Shown one piece after another: positions 26,601-39,210 of a DNA stretch of 64,000 nt (within the stretch, counting starts at the first letter, position 1; every line of letters starts with the position of its first letter). The translations under genes and the position numbers were made by a program. The stretch spans positions 2,232,001-2,296,000 of the forward strand of contig NC_133121.1 in assembly GCF_033568475.1 (NCBI RefSeq). Direction: 5' to 3'. The notes below the pieces were generated by a model. The model was given only the letters and a program-made list of their open reading frames with translations. It had not been told where the DNA came from and searched no databases. Source of the stretch: Henckelia pumila. Taxonomy: Eukaryota; Streptophyta; Magnoliopsida; Lamiales; Gesneriaceae.

Positions 26601-27075
26601 AAAGCTCATCCCAATAGATTTTCAACCATGAAATAGTAAAGTTCATTAAACACGTTTTAATTAAAACATGTTCTCTGTATAGTATCTCTCTAATTTTCCA
26701 CCCTATGCATACCGAGTATCTCAAAAAATTAAGGACTAAAACCGAACTTCAATAAAAATAGGGGAATAATAAAGGAAACAAAAGGAAGAAGCTAAAATTC
26801 AAAATAGAGGTAGTTCCAAGTCCAGGGTATACCTAAGTACAGATAGAAAAATCTAGCACAAACACTAAACACTAACCAACACGGAGGCAGAACCAGTATC
26901 GGTCGTCTGGATGGAAATGGTCTGGAACAGTGAAATCAACGAACTTCGGCGCCTCCAATTTCTCGTAAAACTCCTCGTCCCCGCCTCCAGCTTCGTCGGC
27001 CATCTCTCGATCTTTCCATGAACAAGAAGAAGACGATGATAACAATTTACTGAAAGTTTCTTCAATTTCTGCCAT
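23648..27075 (-). CDS. Unrecognised basic Ser/Lys-rich plant protein, 699 aa
   Basis: Nine exons on the minus strand: 27075-26877, 26463-26399, 26314-26256, 26106-25057, 24956-24881, 24760-24638, 24553-24434, 24234-24080, 23900-23648; they join in frame to 699 aa. I do not recognise a named family. The N-terminal 110 residues look like a folded conserved region (EFYEKLEAPKFVDFTVPDHF, then DDRYWFCLRVGCDQKHEEEM, then VMAARSPNVRLRKALG). The rest is low-complexity: basic patches (PKKTIKVKTSLERRTPLTK, PKFKKPKPTNPIPFKLR), an acidic Asn/Asp-rich middle with a perfect 20-residue tandem repeat (GRCDSASFQATNTEDNDINE/D), and a Ser/Arg-rich tail (SSRRPVTAVQPNF...TPRSGCTRKL). No signal peptide or membrane segment is seen. 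A nuclear or microtubule role would fit the composition but is a guess. Confidence 0.75.
24002..24101. repeat. 50-bp perfect tandem duplication covering a 5' splice site
   Basis: The block ending TAAAACAGAATTCTCACACC occurs at 24011-24030 and again at 24061-24080, with the preceding bases (GGAGTTTACTTCTATTTGTC) also duplicated. The period is 50. On the minus strand this repeats the donor G|GTGTGAGAATTC of exon 8 of the 699-aa protein gene. Confidence 0.85.
25216..25335. repeat. 60-bp in-frame tandem duplication in coding exon 4
   Basis: The segments 25216-25275 and 25276-25335 are identical apart from their edges. They encode the 20-residue repeat in the acidic middle of the 699-aa protein. 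Sixty bases keep the frame, so the duplication is compatible with a working gene. Confidence 0.9.
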
Positions 27076-28806
27076 TTTGTATGATATTTGGAGGGGGAAA
27101 TCTTCCTTTTTGTATGATATTTGGAGGGGGAAATCTTCCTTTAGAGATGGCGTTTATTGAAGTGAAAATTGGAAGAGAGGAGTATTGATGGAGCGTTGTG
27201 ACCTTCGGTGGCTGAAATTTTGAACATGGATGCTGTCCGTAACTAGCCGTTGGAACCCGTCTTACGTGGACTGTTTTTTAATTTTCTTTTCTTTTTCTTT
27301 TTCTTTTTCTTTTTTTTTTAAAAAAATCTCCGCAACTGGAAGTCTAATCGTGGGCTTCGGAGTTGGCCCGTTTACTGCAACAGGCCCACAAATGAGCTAC
27401 AAGGTCGTCTGGTTCTGGCCTTCTGGGTCACCTCGTCGTCCTCCATCGACACTTATACTCTTGCAATTACGGTAAAACATAAATTTCATTTTGAATATAT
27501 TATATATGTGCGTGAGCGTTAATTCAATTATCGAATCCATAAATTACAAGGACTGAAATATTGGAACATTATTTATTTATTTATATATAATTGAAAGAAT
27601 TTATGAAGCAGAATTTGAAGATTTACCTAACATAATTTACTAAACTATTACATTTTATTATCTTTTCCCCCTTTACTCTTTTTTATGTGTATTTCAAAAT
27701 CTTCAAAACACCTCCGATTAATGTAGTTTTTTTTTTCTAAAAAATATAATAATAATTGTTTACAATTTTTTTTAATTAAAAGATTTTGACTGTTGCAACA
27801 TAAAACACGTGCGTCAAGATAATAATGTGTATAATATATCCATGACAAATCGACAATTTTTCGACCATGCATAAATATATTTTTAAATACGATTTAAAAT
27901 ATCAAATCATTACCAGTATTTTGTGAAATAAATAAATACAAATATATCAACAAAACAAAGTGTGCAAAAGTACCACAAAGATACATTTATTTATGGTTTT
28001 AGGGCCACTTATTTTTTTAAAAAAAAAATATTTTTTACGACATTATGGTAGATTTGTTTGTTCTTTTACGTATGACTCGTACTCACGTTTTTTTTTTAAA
28101 ATAATGCTACAATACAACGAAATTTGTACATCAATTTATACAACACAAAATTCAAAACAAAAATTTCATTTATCAAAATCTCATATACATATGATATAAT
28201 AACAAACTTCACAATATAATTGTTTTCAATATTGTTGTACACGATATTTGTTGTACCTCTAGCATTATTCTTCTGAAAAAAAGAAAGAGATGATAACGAT
28301 TAACCGAAGGAATCCACATAGATTTGTTTTTCCGTTTTTCGAAAACGGAAATTTGTTTGTGTATTCAAGAGGAAAGCAATTACCAAAAGTAGGTTGTTAG
28401 TGTTGCACTTGCACACACGCAAAGGTTGCTAATTCAAAATTTTCACTCATCTATTTAAGTCTACAAATTAGTAAATTACAACATCAGCTATTATTATTAT
28501 TAGAAACAAAATATATCACTCGCAATTTTTCTATTGAATACTGCATCATGTTACATGGAGACAGCGCCATCTGGTCTTCATCATAGCTAACCAAATAGCT
28601 TCCTAAAGGAATCTGGTGGGAATTCGGTTTAATGTCTGATTTTACCAAAAACACATTCCCAGCTTAGACTTATGCTATTGCCATCATAACAAGAAACAAG
28701 AGTTCTGAAAACTACTTAACCTTGTAAAACAGGCCACAATTTACTGGCACTATGAAATAATACTTACCAGTCTTGTGTTTCACACCAGTAAGCCAGAAAC
28801 CAAATG
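27076..28806. other. Spacer between two minus-strand genes
   Basis: Just upstream of the 699-aa protein start codon a 33-bp unit (TGTATGATATTTGGAGGGGG...) is tandemly duplicated at 27078 and 27111, in the probable leader. A (CTTTT)n tract lies at about 27283-27318. From 27480 to 28500 the DNA is AT-rich with A and T runs and one short palindrome (TCCGTTTTTCGAAAACGGA near 28331). The last 250 bp are probably the 3'UTR of the DUF21 gene. No gene seen. Confidence 0.45.
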
Positions 28807-31800
28807 TCATGAATCTTCAACATGATAATCAGTTTCATCAAATATCTCTTCCTGCAATTGAAATTACAAAATTAGTGACTTCATAAGTCCGGGTTTTCAA
28901 AACAGGGGTTAATCGATTTCACCTGCAAAAGCTCTTCGATGACATCTTCCATGGTTATGATTCCAACTGCTTCCCCTTCTTCAGAGAGCATAGGCAGTGG
29001 CATTCCATCTATTTGCAGGATATCAGAGTACATGTTTCTGGTCCATTTTTTGCTCCTAGCCCTAGGAGTACCCTTAAATGAATTGTTCCCTCTGTTTGGG
29101 AAACTCTTCCATTTCTGCAGTGGTATTGGGACCTTAGCGTTCTTATTCTCCTTTGAAAGCTTTTCACCATCAATGTCTACCCTCACATCCACGACTGATT
29201 CTACATGTAAGCAATTGTATGAAGTGGTAGTTAGATTATGCCCTCTATGTTCTTCCAGTAAACATAAATTAACTTACGATCCATGGGTATTGAGGTAGCA
29301 GGCTGGTCCATGGCTTTAGAACTCGGTCTTATCACAACAGCCATATGACTATGGCCCTTCTGGAATTCATTCAAAATGTCGTATAGTGGCATGGTTTCTG
29401 GGACCCTGAAACAGTAACAAATTCTCAAGAGTAGTCATCATTTATATCGAAGTTGGAACGGTATATGATCGCCGTAAGGTCTGTTGATATGCAACTTGAA
29501 GCACTCGTGTTATATTTTCCAAATACCTCGGCATATGAAGGATCAATGGAGATTAAAACAATCAAGTAATGCATTTGAAAGAACAACGCATGGCAAATTT
29601 TTCCCAAAGATATGCCAAAATTAAGCACCGTCTTCTTTTCCATAAGTTGAAACAATAAAAATTTAAAAGAGAGCACACAAGAAAAAGAGAGAAACCCAAA
29701 ATAGATGTCAGCAATATTTTTCTCTGAATTAGAATGTTTATAATTTGAGTGTTTTTTGCATAGATAAGTGCAGGTATGCATTACATTCAGAGATCATTAA
29801 AGAAACAAATGCTTGTCCTAGTTTCCAAAACAAATTTGTTGGAGCATATAATTATTGATTTTCACCGTGTTCAATTTTCAGACCATTCCATGACCAATTA
29901 CAAAGTTTCAGATCGCCTACAGACCTTGGGATTTTGCGAACAGTGACACTCTTCACTGGGACTTCATCCTCTGCATGAACGGTAAGCAAGTTTTTAGCCT
30001 ACAGGTCAAACAAGGAAAAGAACAACAATCAGGTAACTATATGCATCAACCGGAACATTAAAAAAACAATCTCGAAGTAGTGGTATAAGTGGTTAGTGAA
30101 GATAGTATGTACCAGAACAAGTCCAACAATATTAGTAGGTTGTTCATAGTAGACCGGGATTCGGCTATGTCCTTTTTCCAAAATTTGATTCATCAAGAAC
30201 CTAAATATCAACAAATAACGAAACTGTTCTTAGTATTACAGACTTGACAGAAATTCAAGTAGCGGAAATATTTGTCAGTGTCAAAACCTATCAAGCTTCG
30301 CATTTATATCAATTGCAAAAATATCGGATATCGGGGTCATGGCATCAGCAGCTGTTTTCTCCACGAGTTCCAGTGCCCCTGCAATAATTGTTGTCTCATC
30401 GTGTGTAAGTTCTCCACCCTTACCTGCCTGCATGTTCGAACCAAACAAGTCGAATTAGGGCATCAATGCAGGAACGCTAAAGGCCCCAGATCACAAAGTT
30501 AAAAAAATAAGTTAAATCATTGATTACCTGAAAGTGGATGCAGTAAAAACGCAAAAAAGAAAAAAAAAAAAACTACAGATTTTTATCACGCATACCTCAT
30601 TTCCATGTAAATTAACAAGTGTTTTCAATTCAGCGCGTCGAAATAGAGCTTTATTCCCATGGCCCAGCAACAAGTCTAACAACTAGAAAATAGAGAAACA
30701 TAGTGTAAAAGGTGCTAAATTGCTGAAACAAGTTGACAACATTCTGCAAGCCGGCGAGCATAGAGACAACCTGGATGAAAACATTTACCTTGCTAATTGG
30801 ATACGCAACTGGAAAACATATCAAGACAAGCAAGCGAACTACTGGAGCAACTGTAGCGCCGATAGCAAGTCCATGTCTAGAGCAAATGGATTGTGGGATA
30901 ATCTGACGATACAGAAAGAAATAAGTTCTTTTTGCTCAATCTTATCAATCGACTACCAGGTTCCTATGTGATTGAACAATGGAGATAATAAGAATGCACT
31001 GATAAAAATCCAGCAATAGATTTAGCAGATTGAAGTTTTTCCCTCATTTTTTAGCAGATCATTTGCTGCCATCCTTGACGTACAGTTATCTCCGCATTAA
31101 GAATTGTAAACCCAATCCTTGAGATGACTCATACAAGACCTCAAATCTAGCCTTTAAAGGGAGTGATGAAAAGACAAAATGAAAATGCCACTGCTAAATT
31201 TTTCCTCCAGACGGAATCATGGATTGTAATTTTCTCACTGGGATGAAAGGCCTCGGAGCACTTACAGCGAGGAAATTTCTTACCTCGCCAAATAGAAGTA
31301 TTAAAGTTACAGAAATCAGGATTGCGCCCCAAGCTGAAACCAAGCCATCCAGGAAAATAGGAAGCGCCTAAAAGGCAAAAAAAATCTCAAACATAAAACG
31401 ATCCAACGCCCCATTAAAATCACATTTGGCTAACAACTCTAAAGCTTTATGTACCTCCATTGCAGCAGCATTGCAGATAAGAAGGGTACAAAGCAATAAA
31501 TGCTGATTCTTGACAACAGGTAATATTTTTGCTGTAAGAACCGAATGAAACTATGCATCATTACCAAATCACAATGAAGAATCCGAAAGAAAATACAGCA
31601 TAAAACCAGATGATTAGCAAACTCATTAAATAAATAAGTCAATGCCTGGAAGTGTTTTAAAAAATATTTACATTCTCCCAAAACAAACTTTAAATATATC
31701 ACATCCCCCGTGATCTCCATGACAATATTTCAAAAGCAATTTTTAACTTCATATTTTCAACATGAATATTATTCTCAATTCTTTTTTAATCATTAACTGA

Positions 31801-32737
31801 AATATTCTAAAAGTATTATATCAATGCATTCATCATCAATAATAAATATTACAGTGAAAAATGAAAACATCTTTTCGGAAACTAAAATTAAATATACATC
31901 ATATTCCGTTACAATATTCCAAAACACTACCAAACATTACCTTAACATATAAGCATTCAAAAACTTCCGTCTCTATGTTGATATCACAGTATCACACCAT
32001 TTAACTCCATCTTAATTTTCGGAAAACCGGCCTACTTCTTGTTGGAAAATCAATTGCTTAAGCAACCTAAACACACACACATCCCTTAGCGGTCAAACAT
32101 CATTTGCCATTTTTACACCATAAAAGAACCATAAAAAACTACTTTAAAAACAGAGTTACGTGGGGAAAAAACAAAAACAATACAAAACAAAAGCAAAAGC
32201 AAATCAAACACCATACACAGAAGTTCAGCAGCGAGTTCTGGAATGGGAATGGTAGCTGACGCAACAACCGAAACAGGTGAAATACTATAACGTCGTTTTT
32301 GATTGATATCATGCACATCAAATATTTTCCATTTTAATTATTTTTTCTTAAAAATCAAAGATGGTGGAACATAGCTCGGCGAGGAACCATGCTCACACGT
32401 GAATCTACACGCCTCGTTGCAAATTTACAATAATATCGTACACCAAATTCAATCGAACAAGGTAATCACGAAAAGCGCATCGAGCATTAAAAACAAGAAA
32501 TAAACAGGAATTTTTTACTTTTAAAAAAAAAACAACAACAAAGCTAACAAAAGCGTTACCAGCATGTTTCCTATCCTTCGGAGTTCCAGATTTCTCCAGA
32601 ACTTCAAGATCAACGAGACTCAACGACATCAACCCCAGAGTGAGCCCGGACATCATCCCCGCAAACAGAACCAGAAAAATTACTATCGCGATATAAACGA
32701 AGAAATCCGTGGTACAACATCTATGTTCAACCGCCAT
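28807..32737 (-). CDS. DUF21/CNNM-like membrane protein with CBS domains
   Basis: Eleven exons on the minus strand: 32737-32560, 31531-31455, 31367-31284, 30902-30789, 30682-30596, 30427-30288, 30200-30113, 29998-29925, 29405-29278, 29200-28923, 28851-28807; 430 aa. Domain order: a DUF21 membrane domain (about 10-190) starting with [20 protein letters not shown] and the family motif [21 protein letters not shown], with later helices ([40 protein letters not shown]); then a CBS pair (about 230-420: [59 protein letters not shown]). The C-terminus is [14 protein letters not shown]. The family is related to animal CNNM and bacterial CorB/C magnesium exporters; the plant role is little known. A roughly 1-kb first intron is present. 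Confidence 0.92.
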
Positions 32738-35102
32738 TCAATCCAGGAAACACCGCCAACCGCCACCGGCACCTAGCGGCTAGAATTCAGCTGCCTCGAA
32801 ATGTACAGAAAGAGAATGTGTGAGAATTGGAGGGGTGCAGAGTAGAGAGGCCTTTATAATAGAGACAAGGAAGCGATGACGTGGGAGCGCCAGGAATAAA
32901 TGGCGAGGTGTTGTTTTCTGGTGAAAGGCGATTTCTGATACGGTTCCAATGTCTACAGTGACGTACTTATCTTTACAAAAGTTTAGCAACACCTATGCTT
33001 CTTCCAAAGGTTCAATATTCTAAACTAAAATTTTTTAAGTTTTAGTTAATTTAATTTTTTTTTCAAATACACTTAAACAATTAATTTTCAAGAAAATTAA
33101 TTTGACTTAGGTAATGTTTGAAAGAGCTTTTAGAAAGTATTTCTCAGTTTTTCGTTAATAAAATTTCATATTTTTGTTAACGAAAAAGCTGAGAAGTGAT
33201 TCTAAGAAACTCTCCCAAACACTACTTTAATATCATTTATTATAAAATTTCTTCGAATCCCCAATTTATAATGTGATGCTCTAGTTATCTCTTCCCACCG
33301 TAGCAATGTTTATTTTTTTTAAGTATTTAAAATTTTAGAATTTGTCTCAACGATTTCACGATAAATTTATCAAATGGGTTCATCCCACTCATATTTATAA
33401 GAAAAAAGTATTTTTGAAGTAATGATTTTTTATGAATGTAATTATCATATCATAAAATTAATCCGTGAGTTAGTTTTACTAGAGTTTTTTTAAAAATGTT
33501 AGTATTTTTTTAATTTATGGAATTATATCTGATTCTATGATAATTCACATAGAAAATATTATTTTTTGTAGTATTTTGATATTTTCCCAAATCAAAAATC
33601 CATATCATGAGGTCGTTTGCTATACCTACTTGGGGTGCTAACACTGTTTTTTTTAATATTATTTTAAAGAAATGATAGCGTTATTACTAATTTAATTTGT
33701 TTTTTTAAAATTTCAAATAAGTGATAGAGATATTATTAATTATTTAAAGAAATGATAGACGTACTCATTAATCTAAATTAAGAGCAATAATACGCAGACG
33801 TTGGGAGAATGTTCTACAGGTGATGGCCATAACCCTGACACTCTGGCTAAGATTTGAGTTTGATTTATTGATTAAAATAACAAACTAATAAATATATAAT
33901 AATCTAAGCTAAACTATAAATAGGAAACGGGGTAATGAGATGATAACTTAGATATATGAGGTAATGGGATGATAATTTCAGAATAATGTTAAAGGTATAA
34001 TAAATATGGTGTATAACGATATTTTCAACAATTATATTGTGATTTTTGCTATATTATTGCGAAATTTTTTATTCAATTTATCGTGAGATTTTTATATATT
34101 TATTAAATTTTGTATTATGTTGTAAAATTTGATGTATAAAATTTGTTATACATGTATTATTACTAATAATTTTAAATACACTGTTCTGACACTGTATTTA
34201 ATGATGAAATATTTATCGATATACATCATGTTTATTGGCTTTTTAAAAACTACCTATATTATTAATATTTACTCTTAATTAGATATCATTGAGATGAAAC
34301 TTTAAAAGGTAGCTTGTAATTTTTCGTAAATACGAATTGAGCGAAATATTTTGTTATCACGTTTTGAATGTTTATTCACGTTTTATAATTTTTAAATGGA
34401 TTTTTTATATATTAATTAAAATCAAATGAAATGTATTAAATATATCTTAAAGTATTTAAAATTTCTATTTATTTTTTTGTAATATTTTAAATGATGATTT
34501 CATATATTATTTTTAGGGAAGTAAATGCTATCAATGTAATTTCTCAATTATAAAGATAATTAGCTAAAAATGATTATTTGTTACACTTAAATCATCAAGT
34601 TTTAAAATCCAAATTAGATAGATATGAACGAACGTTAATATGAACCTTAAAAAAACAGCATGATATTGTTTTTTATATTCCACATGTCACAGCCTGCACG
34701 ACCTCATTACGTTTTTGCTAAATATTATCCATCCTTCGAATTGTTTGCGTATGATCTAATCTAAATATAAACTATTAAATTCAAAGTTATGTTAAATACA
34801 TATCGATAATCGATGTCAGCTAAATAGAATATAATCATGGTCCATGAATATAAATATATCCTATAAATTAATATTTTGATTACTTCACATAAAATTGCTA
34901 GATATTACATGTTTTGCTTCATTTGATTTTTTTATTTTTTTTATTTTTTTTACTTTGAAATCATTGCAGGGGATCTGGGCTGTTTTTTTTTTTTTTCATT
35001 TTTCTAAATTATTATTAATAAAATATAAAAGAATACTCTTTGGTGTATCATCTTGTGGGGATGAGAATTGTTTTGCAAAGGTTTTGGCCAGCAAATCTTT
35101 GA
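32738..35102. other. AT-rich gene-free region
   Basis: Begins with the likely promoter and leader of the DUF21 gene (to about 33000), followed by AT-rich DNA without any supported ORF. One fold-back MITE is annotated separately at 33111-33225. Some poly(T)/poly(A) runs occur near 34930-35000. Confidence 0.45.
33111..33225. mobile_element. Fold-back MITE, GTAGTGTTTGR family, copy 1
   Basis: Arms GTAATGTTTGAAAGAGCTTT and AACTCTCCCAAACACTAC are inverted repeats, and an inner pair (TTTCTCAGTTTTTCGTTAA / TTAACGAAAAAGCTGAGAA) extends the hairpin. About 115 bp, non-coding. Further copies are at 35103-35209 and 50180-50269. Confidence 0.7.
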
Positions 35103-35209
35103 CAGTGTTTGAAAAAGATTATAAGAAGCACTTCTCAATTTTTTCTTCACAAAATTTTGCGAATGAAAAGTTGAGAAGTGAAGCTTGCAGAAGCTCTCCT
35201 AAACACTAC
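35103..35209. mobile_element. Fold-back MITE, GTAGTGTTTGR family, copy 2
   Basis: Starts CAGTGTTTGAAAAAGATTAT and ends AGAAGCTCTCCTAAACACTAC. The inner arms GAAGCACTTCTCAATTTTTT and AAAAGTTGAGAAGTGAAGCTT pair. It directly abuts the LTR fossil that begins at 35215. Confidence 0.7.
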
Positions 35210-35214
35210 ATTTA

Positions 35215-37880
35215 TGTTGGGTATTGGAACACAAACCAGGGGCAGTCCAAGGAAAATTGAGGCCCAAGGCGAAGATTAGAGGAAAAGTTTCTTACATTAA
35301 TTTTAAAACAAAGTTGATATTTACACTCTATTTTTGGTTATTTGTACTCCATTTGTAAATAAATTTGCACTTCATTCTACACATGAATTTGAGTGTATGT
35401 AACACAAAATAGAATGTAAATATCAAATTTCATTTAAAAAATCAAATATAATCGAGCTATACAAAATTGTCATAATATTTTGTGAATATAATTATGATCC
35501 CAAAAAAATCACATTGAACTATCAAAACTCACAATTTAAGTGTTAATTTAATTTAAAAGCAGTTAATTTAGTCATTAAAGATAAATTAAAAAAAGTCCCA
35601 ATTTTTAAAAATAAGTTTCGAAATTTTTACCTTCAATCCATAATTTTCAACCACGACATGAAATTAACTATAAATATTAAAATATAACATTAAATTAAAA
35701 ATAAATTGAACGATTCATAATTCAAATTTTTAACGCACACAGAGGTTAAGAGAAAATTGGTTGAACGTCAAGCTATAAAAATCAATGTCAAGAACGTGAA
35801 AAGTGATGGTCGACGACAAATAACATCAAATTGAGAGGTGATGAACAAAGCGACAATTGAACATATTAATTTGGGTGATAGCTTTGTTGTTGACGATGTA
35901 TAAATATTCTTCAAGTTTTTAAATAGTTACTATAATATAATAAAAATTAATTAAAATACATTAATATATAATATTTATAATATACATTTATAAATTTTTT
36001 AAATTTGGGGCCCCACCCAAAGTGGGGCCCTGGGCATGCACCCTGCCCGCCCTGGGGCAGGGCCGCCCCTGACACAAACAATATTTATTTTGATGACAAC
36101 AAAACTTGTTATTGTGTTTCTAAATATTTACTATAGTGTGAAGTTGTCAACTCAAAATGGAAGCCAAAACTCGTAATTAGCTAAACTGAATTTATGACGA
36201 GATCCAGTATTTCGATAATATCTCACAGATCATTGATGAAAATGATTAGCTGCCAAAACGAATACATAGAATACTCAATTTGGAATAAACAGTATATCAC
36301 GTCAGTTGAGCAAAAATGGATGTTATCTAGATCAAACTGACGTCGCAACACCAAACTGAATTGCATCAGTCGAGCAAGAACACATCATCAGTTTACTTCG
36401 AGCAGTTCTTGTATTTTGGCATATCTTGCAGCTCGATTATTCAAATGGAACGATTCATCATACGTTGGAAATCTAAGACAATGATATTCACAAGTTGAAG
36501 TTTGAATCGGAGCATAAGGAGCTGCTAAACTGCATTGAAGTTTCTGGTGAAGAACTGAAATTCTGCAGAGCTGAATTTATTGCACATTTTGGTATTTCAA
36601 GCACATCTCCCTCATATAAACCCGAAATGGAGTGATTCTTGATTTTGTGGAAAGCTAAGAGAAAATGCTACAACTTTCATGTTTGTCACTTTGCTCAAAA
36701 ATCAACGAATCAAGATATATAATACTAAACTGACCATATGCACTCAACTAATTTTTTGTTAAACTGGATTTTGAGCAGCTCTACTATTTCGAGTATAACT
36801 TTTGCATATAAACTCCGAATTGAGTTATTCTTGTGTCGTTGGAAATATAAGATCAAGAGACACAACTTTTGTATTCATCATTTTGCCCACATATCAATTG
36901 ATCATGTCAGGGTATTCGATCAGTCGATCTCCGAGTTATTTGATCGGTTTAGCACTCCAGAAACAGTACAAAATCTTCTAACGACTCTATTTATGTGTCT
37001 AACGGTTATATCACTCTTGGAGCCTATAAATACAACATCTTGAGTATCTAACACAAGCTTTTGAAGGAGATTCAAAGCATGGGCGTCTAAACAAGATTTA
37101 CCAGCTAGTTGAGAGCAAGTTCAAGGTGTGAAGAACACATCAACAGATTTCTTGAGTTTTTCCAGTCAAGTTCTTTACAACCCACTCACTCAAATATACA
37201 AGAGAGATGTATTTCATAGATTAGATGAGTGAGAGTCTTAACACAAAAACGCTAAAAATTGTGTTTGTAGTCTTGGCATAAAGAAGTTAAACAATATACG
37301 GATTGTGAGGTTGCGGCCTACAATCAAATGTGACTATGAGTTCTAAGATAGGCAATGGGTAAGTCCTAGTCTTGGAGTGAGTTTGTATAAATGTTTTGTA
37401 TAAATCAAAGTTTTTTAGTACTATCCTTCCAAGGAGAAAGAAGGGGTGACGTAGGAGTATTTGAAATCTCCGAACATCCATAAACAAATACGAGTCTATC
37501 TATCACATTTAATTTACTTTTGCTACTGATTTTTAAGATGCATTATTGAAACATTTTATGTATTATTAATAGCATATAAAATGTTTGATAAAATGCTTCA
37601 ACCAAACCGTTTTCATTATTTCAACTTGCATTGTTTTCAAATGACTTACAAAATATTTAATCGGTTTCTACGAAAGATTATTCCGAGTGTATTTTAATCG
37701 GTTCTTGTATTTTGGCATAATCTTTCGTATTTAATCGGTAATTTAATCGGTTCTTGTATTTATGCCAAAAAACTCGATTTAATTCATCGGGTGCTCAATA
37801 TTTCAAGAACCGAATATTGTAGCTCAAAATATTTTTAAAGTATGTATTTACCCCCCTCTACACACCGTTTTCGATCCACA
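35215..37880 (+). mobile_element. Fossil solo LTR (probable Copia), split by a hAT element
   Basis: Starts TGTTGGGTATTGGAACAC and ends near CCCCCCTCTACACACCG...CGATCCACA. A leading TTTTGATGACAACAAAACTTG and a pyrimidine-rich CCCCCCTCT block close to the 3' end are common in long plant Copia LTRs (SIRE/Maximus type). CATTT is found at both flanks as a possible target duplication. Without the inserted hAT element it is about 1.8 kb. No internal region is seen, so I read it as a solo LTR. It is old enough to have received a hAT insertion. A shorter relative in inverse orientation is at 56621-57843. Confidence 0.6.
35237..36071. mobile_element. Non-autonomous hAT element, copy 1 (nested in LTR)
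   Basis: Ends CAGGGGCAGTCC and GGGCCGCCCCTG are terminal inverted repeats. The 8-bp sequence ACACAAAC flanks it on both sides (35229-35236 and 36072-36079), the target duplication size of hAT transposons. CAGGGGCGG-type ends are known from plant hAT elements. It is 835 bp with no transposase ORF. Removing it and one duplication restores a continuous LTR start. Confidence 0.88.
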
Positions 37881-38360
37881 CATTTTGTATTTCAAGATAT
37901 GTGGTTAAAGCAGCTCTTATATTTCGTGATGAATTAAGAAGGATTATTGTGGATTTTGGTAACGGACAAATAAATCATTTGGCATTACTGATCTGTTAAT
38001 TAATGACGAGTATATTGTGAGATTGGTATGTTTTAGTTTAGAAACGTGCACTGGTGTGAAAGGAAGTGATGGTGGTTTTCGGACCTCAGCCTCCCTATAC
38101 CACAAACTTTGGTACTTGAATATTCCAAACAAGATCAAATTCATGTGTGGAGGGCAATTTGAGAGTCATTCTACCCACGAGATTTCACTTATGTCGAAGG
38201 AGAGTTCTTATTGACAGATTCTATCTACGAGATTTTAGTTATGTAAAAAGGAGTTCTTATTGACCGTTGCTGTCAGAGATGAAATCGAGATTTTATATCT
38301 CGGTGGGATGAAATAGATACAAATTGTAAAGTTTTAGTGAAAATAAATTCTTTAAATTTA

Positions 38361-38570
38361 GAGCATGATTGGTATATTGAAATGAATAAAGTGAGAATTG
38401 AATTAAACTTTGAAATGAAATAAGAATATGAATAAAATGATAGTTATATTTCATTGAAATGATTGGTACCGGAAGAAATGAAAATGAACGGAATGAAATT
38501 ATTTTTAATAATCAAATCATTTTTTGACTACAAATAACAAAATAATAGCTATTCAAACGCATCATCATCA

Positions 38571-38620
<50 letters not shown>

Positions 38621-39207
38621 AAAATAATAATTATAGTTGATATGTGAAGTATTTAAAATTTATTATTATTTAGTTTAACTAATCTAAACCTATATTTTGA
38701 TGATTATTAATATTTTATTATTATTATAATAATAAGAAATAACTATAATAATTATAATTATTATTTTATTATTATCAAAATAATAATAATATATTTATAA
38801 TAAATAATAATATTTTTATTAATAATTTTATAAATAATAATAATATAATATAAAATAAATAAATAAATCATAATACTGATAATCAATATTAAATAATTAT
38901 TCATTATATAATAACAAAAAATAATTATATAATTATTTAGTGATATATGTTATAATAAATTGTTTTTGTTATTATTATTATAGATTAATAATAGTTTAAA
39001 TAAATTAAATATGGAATTTTTTTTTACATAATATAGAATATAGGAGGTGAAAATGGTCATTTCCATCCAAAATACATGGAAATATGAGAATAGTCCTTCA
39101 ATGGAAATGAACATTCTCGTTCAATGTCAAATCAAACATGAGTATAAAGAATGAGATGAAAATGTTCATTCCATTCTTTACTTTATTTCCTAATTTCAAG
39201 TATGCCC
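38361..39207. mobile_element. Harbinger-like non-autonomous element with TTA target duplication
   Basis: Ends GAGCATGATTGG and CAAGTATGCCC are imperfect inverted repeats, and TTA lies immediately outside both (38358-38360, 39208-39210), as for PIF/Harbinger and Tourist elements. Subterminal blocks rich in GAATGAAAT/ATTTCATT are also inverted. The centre is an (ATT)n-rich stretch and nothing is coded. 847 bp. Confidence 0.6.
38570..38620. repeat. (ATT)n microsatellite inside the Harbinger-like element
   Basis: About 14 uninterrupted ATT units follow four ATC units (CATCATCATCATT). Confidence 0.9.
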
Positions 39208-39210
39208 TTA

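Noticed and set aside
34895-35260. 121-codon plus-strand ORF
   Set aside because: Composition is AT-driven (runs of Phe and Ile), it crosses a MITE and the LTR border, and has no recognisable domain.
36738-37043. 101-codon ORF in the LTR fossil
   Set aside because: It lies within LTR sequence, which is non-coding in this family; chance ORF.
38570-38620. Short regular repeat considered as a CRISPR-like array
   Set aside because: It is a simple (ATT)n microsatellite in a plant genome; no spacer/repeat structure exists anywhere in the window.
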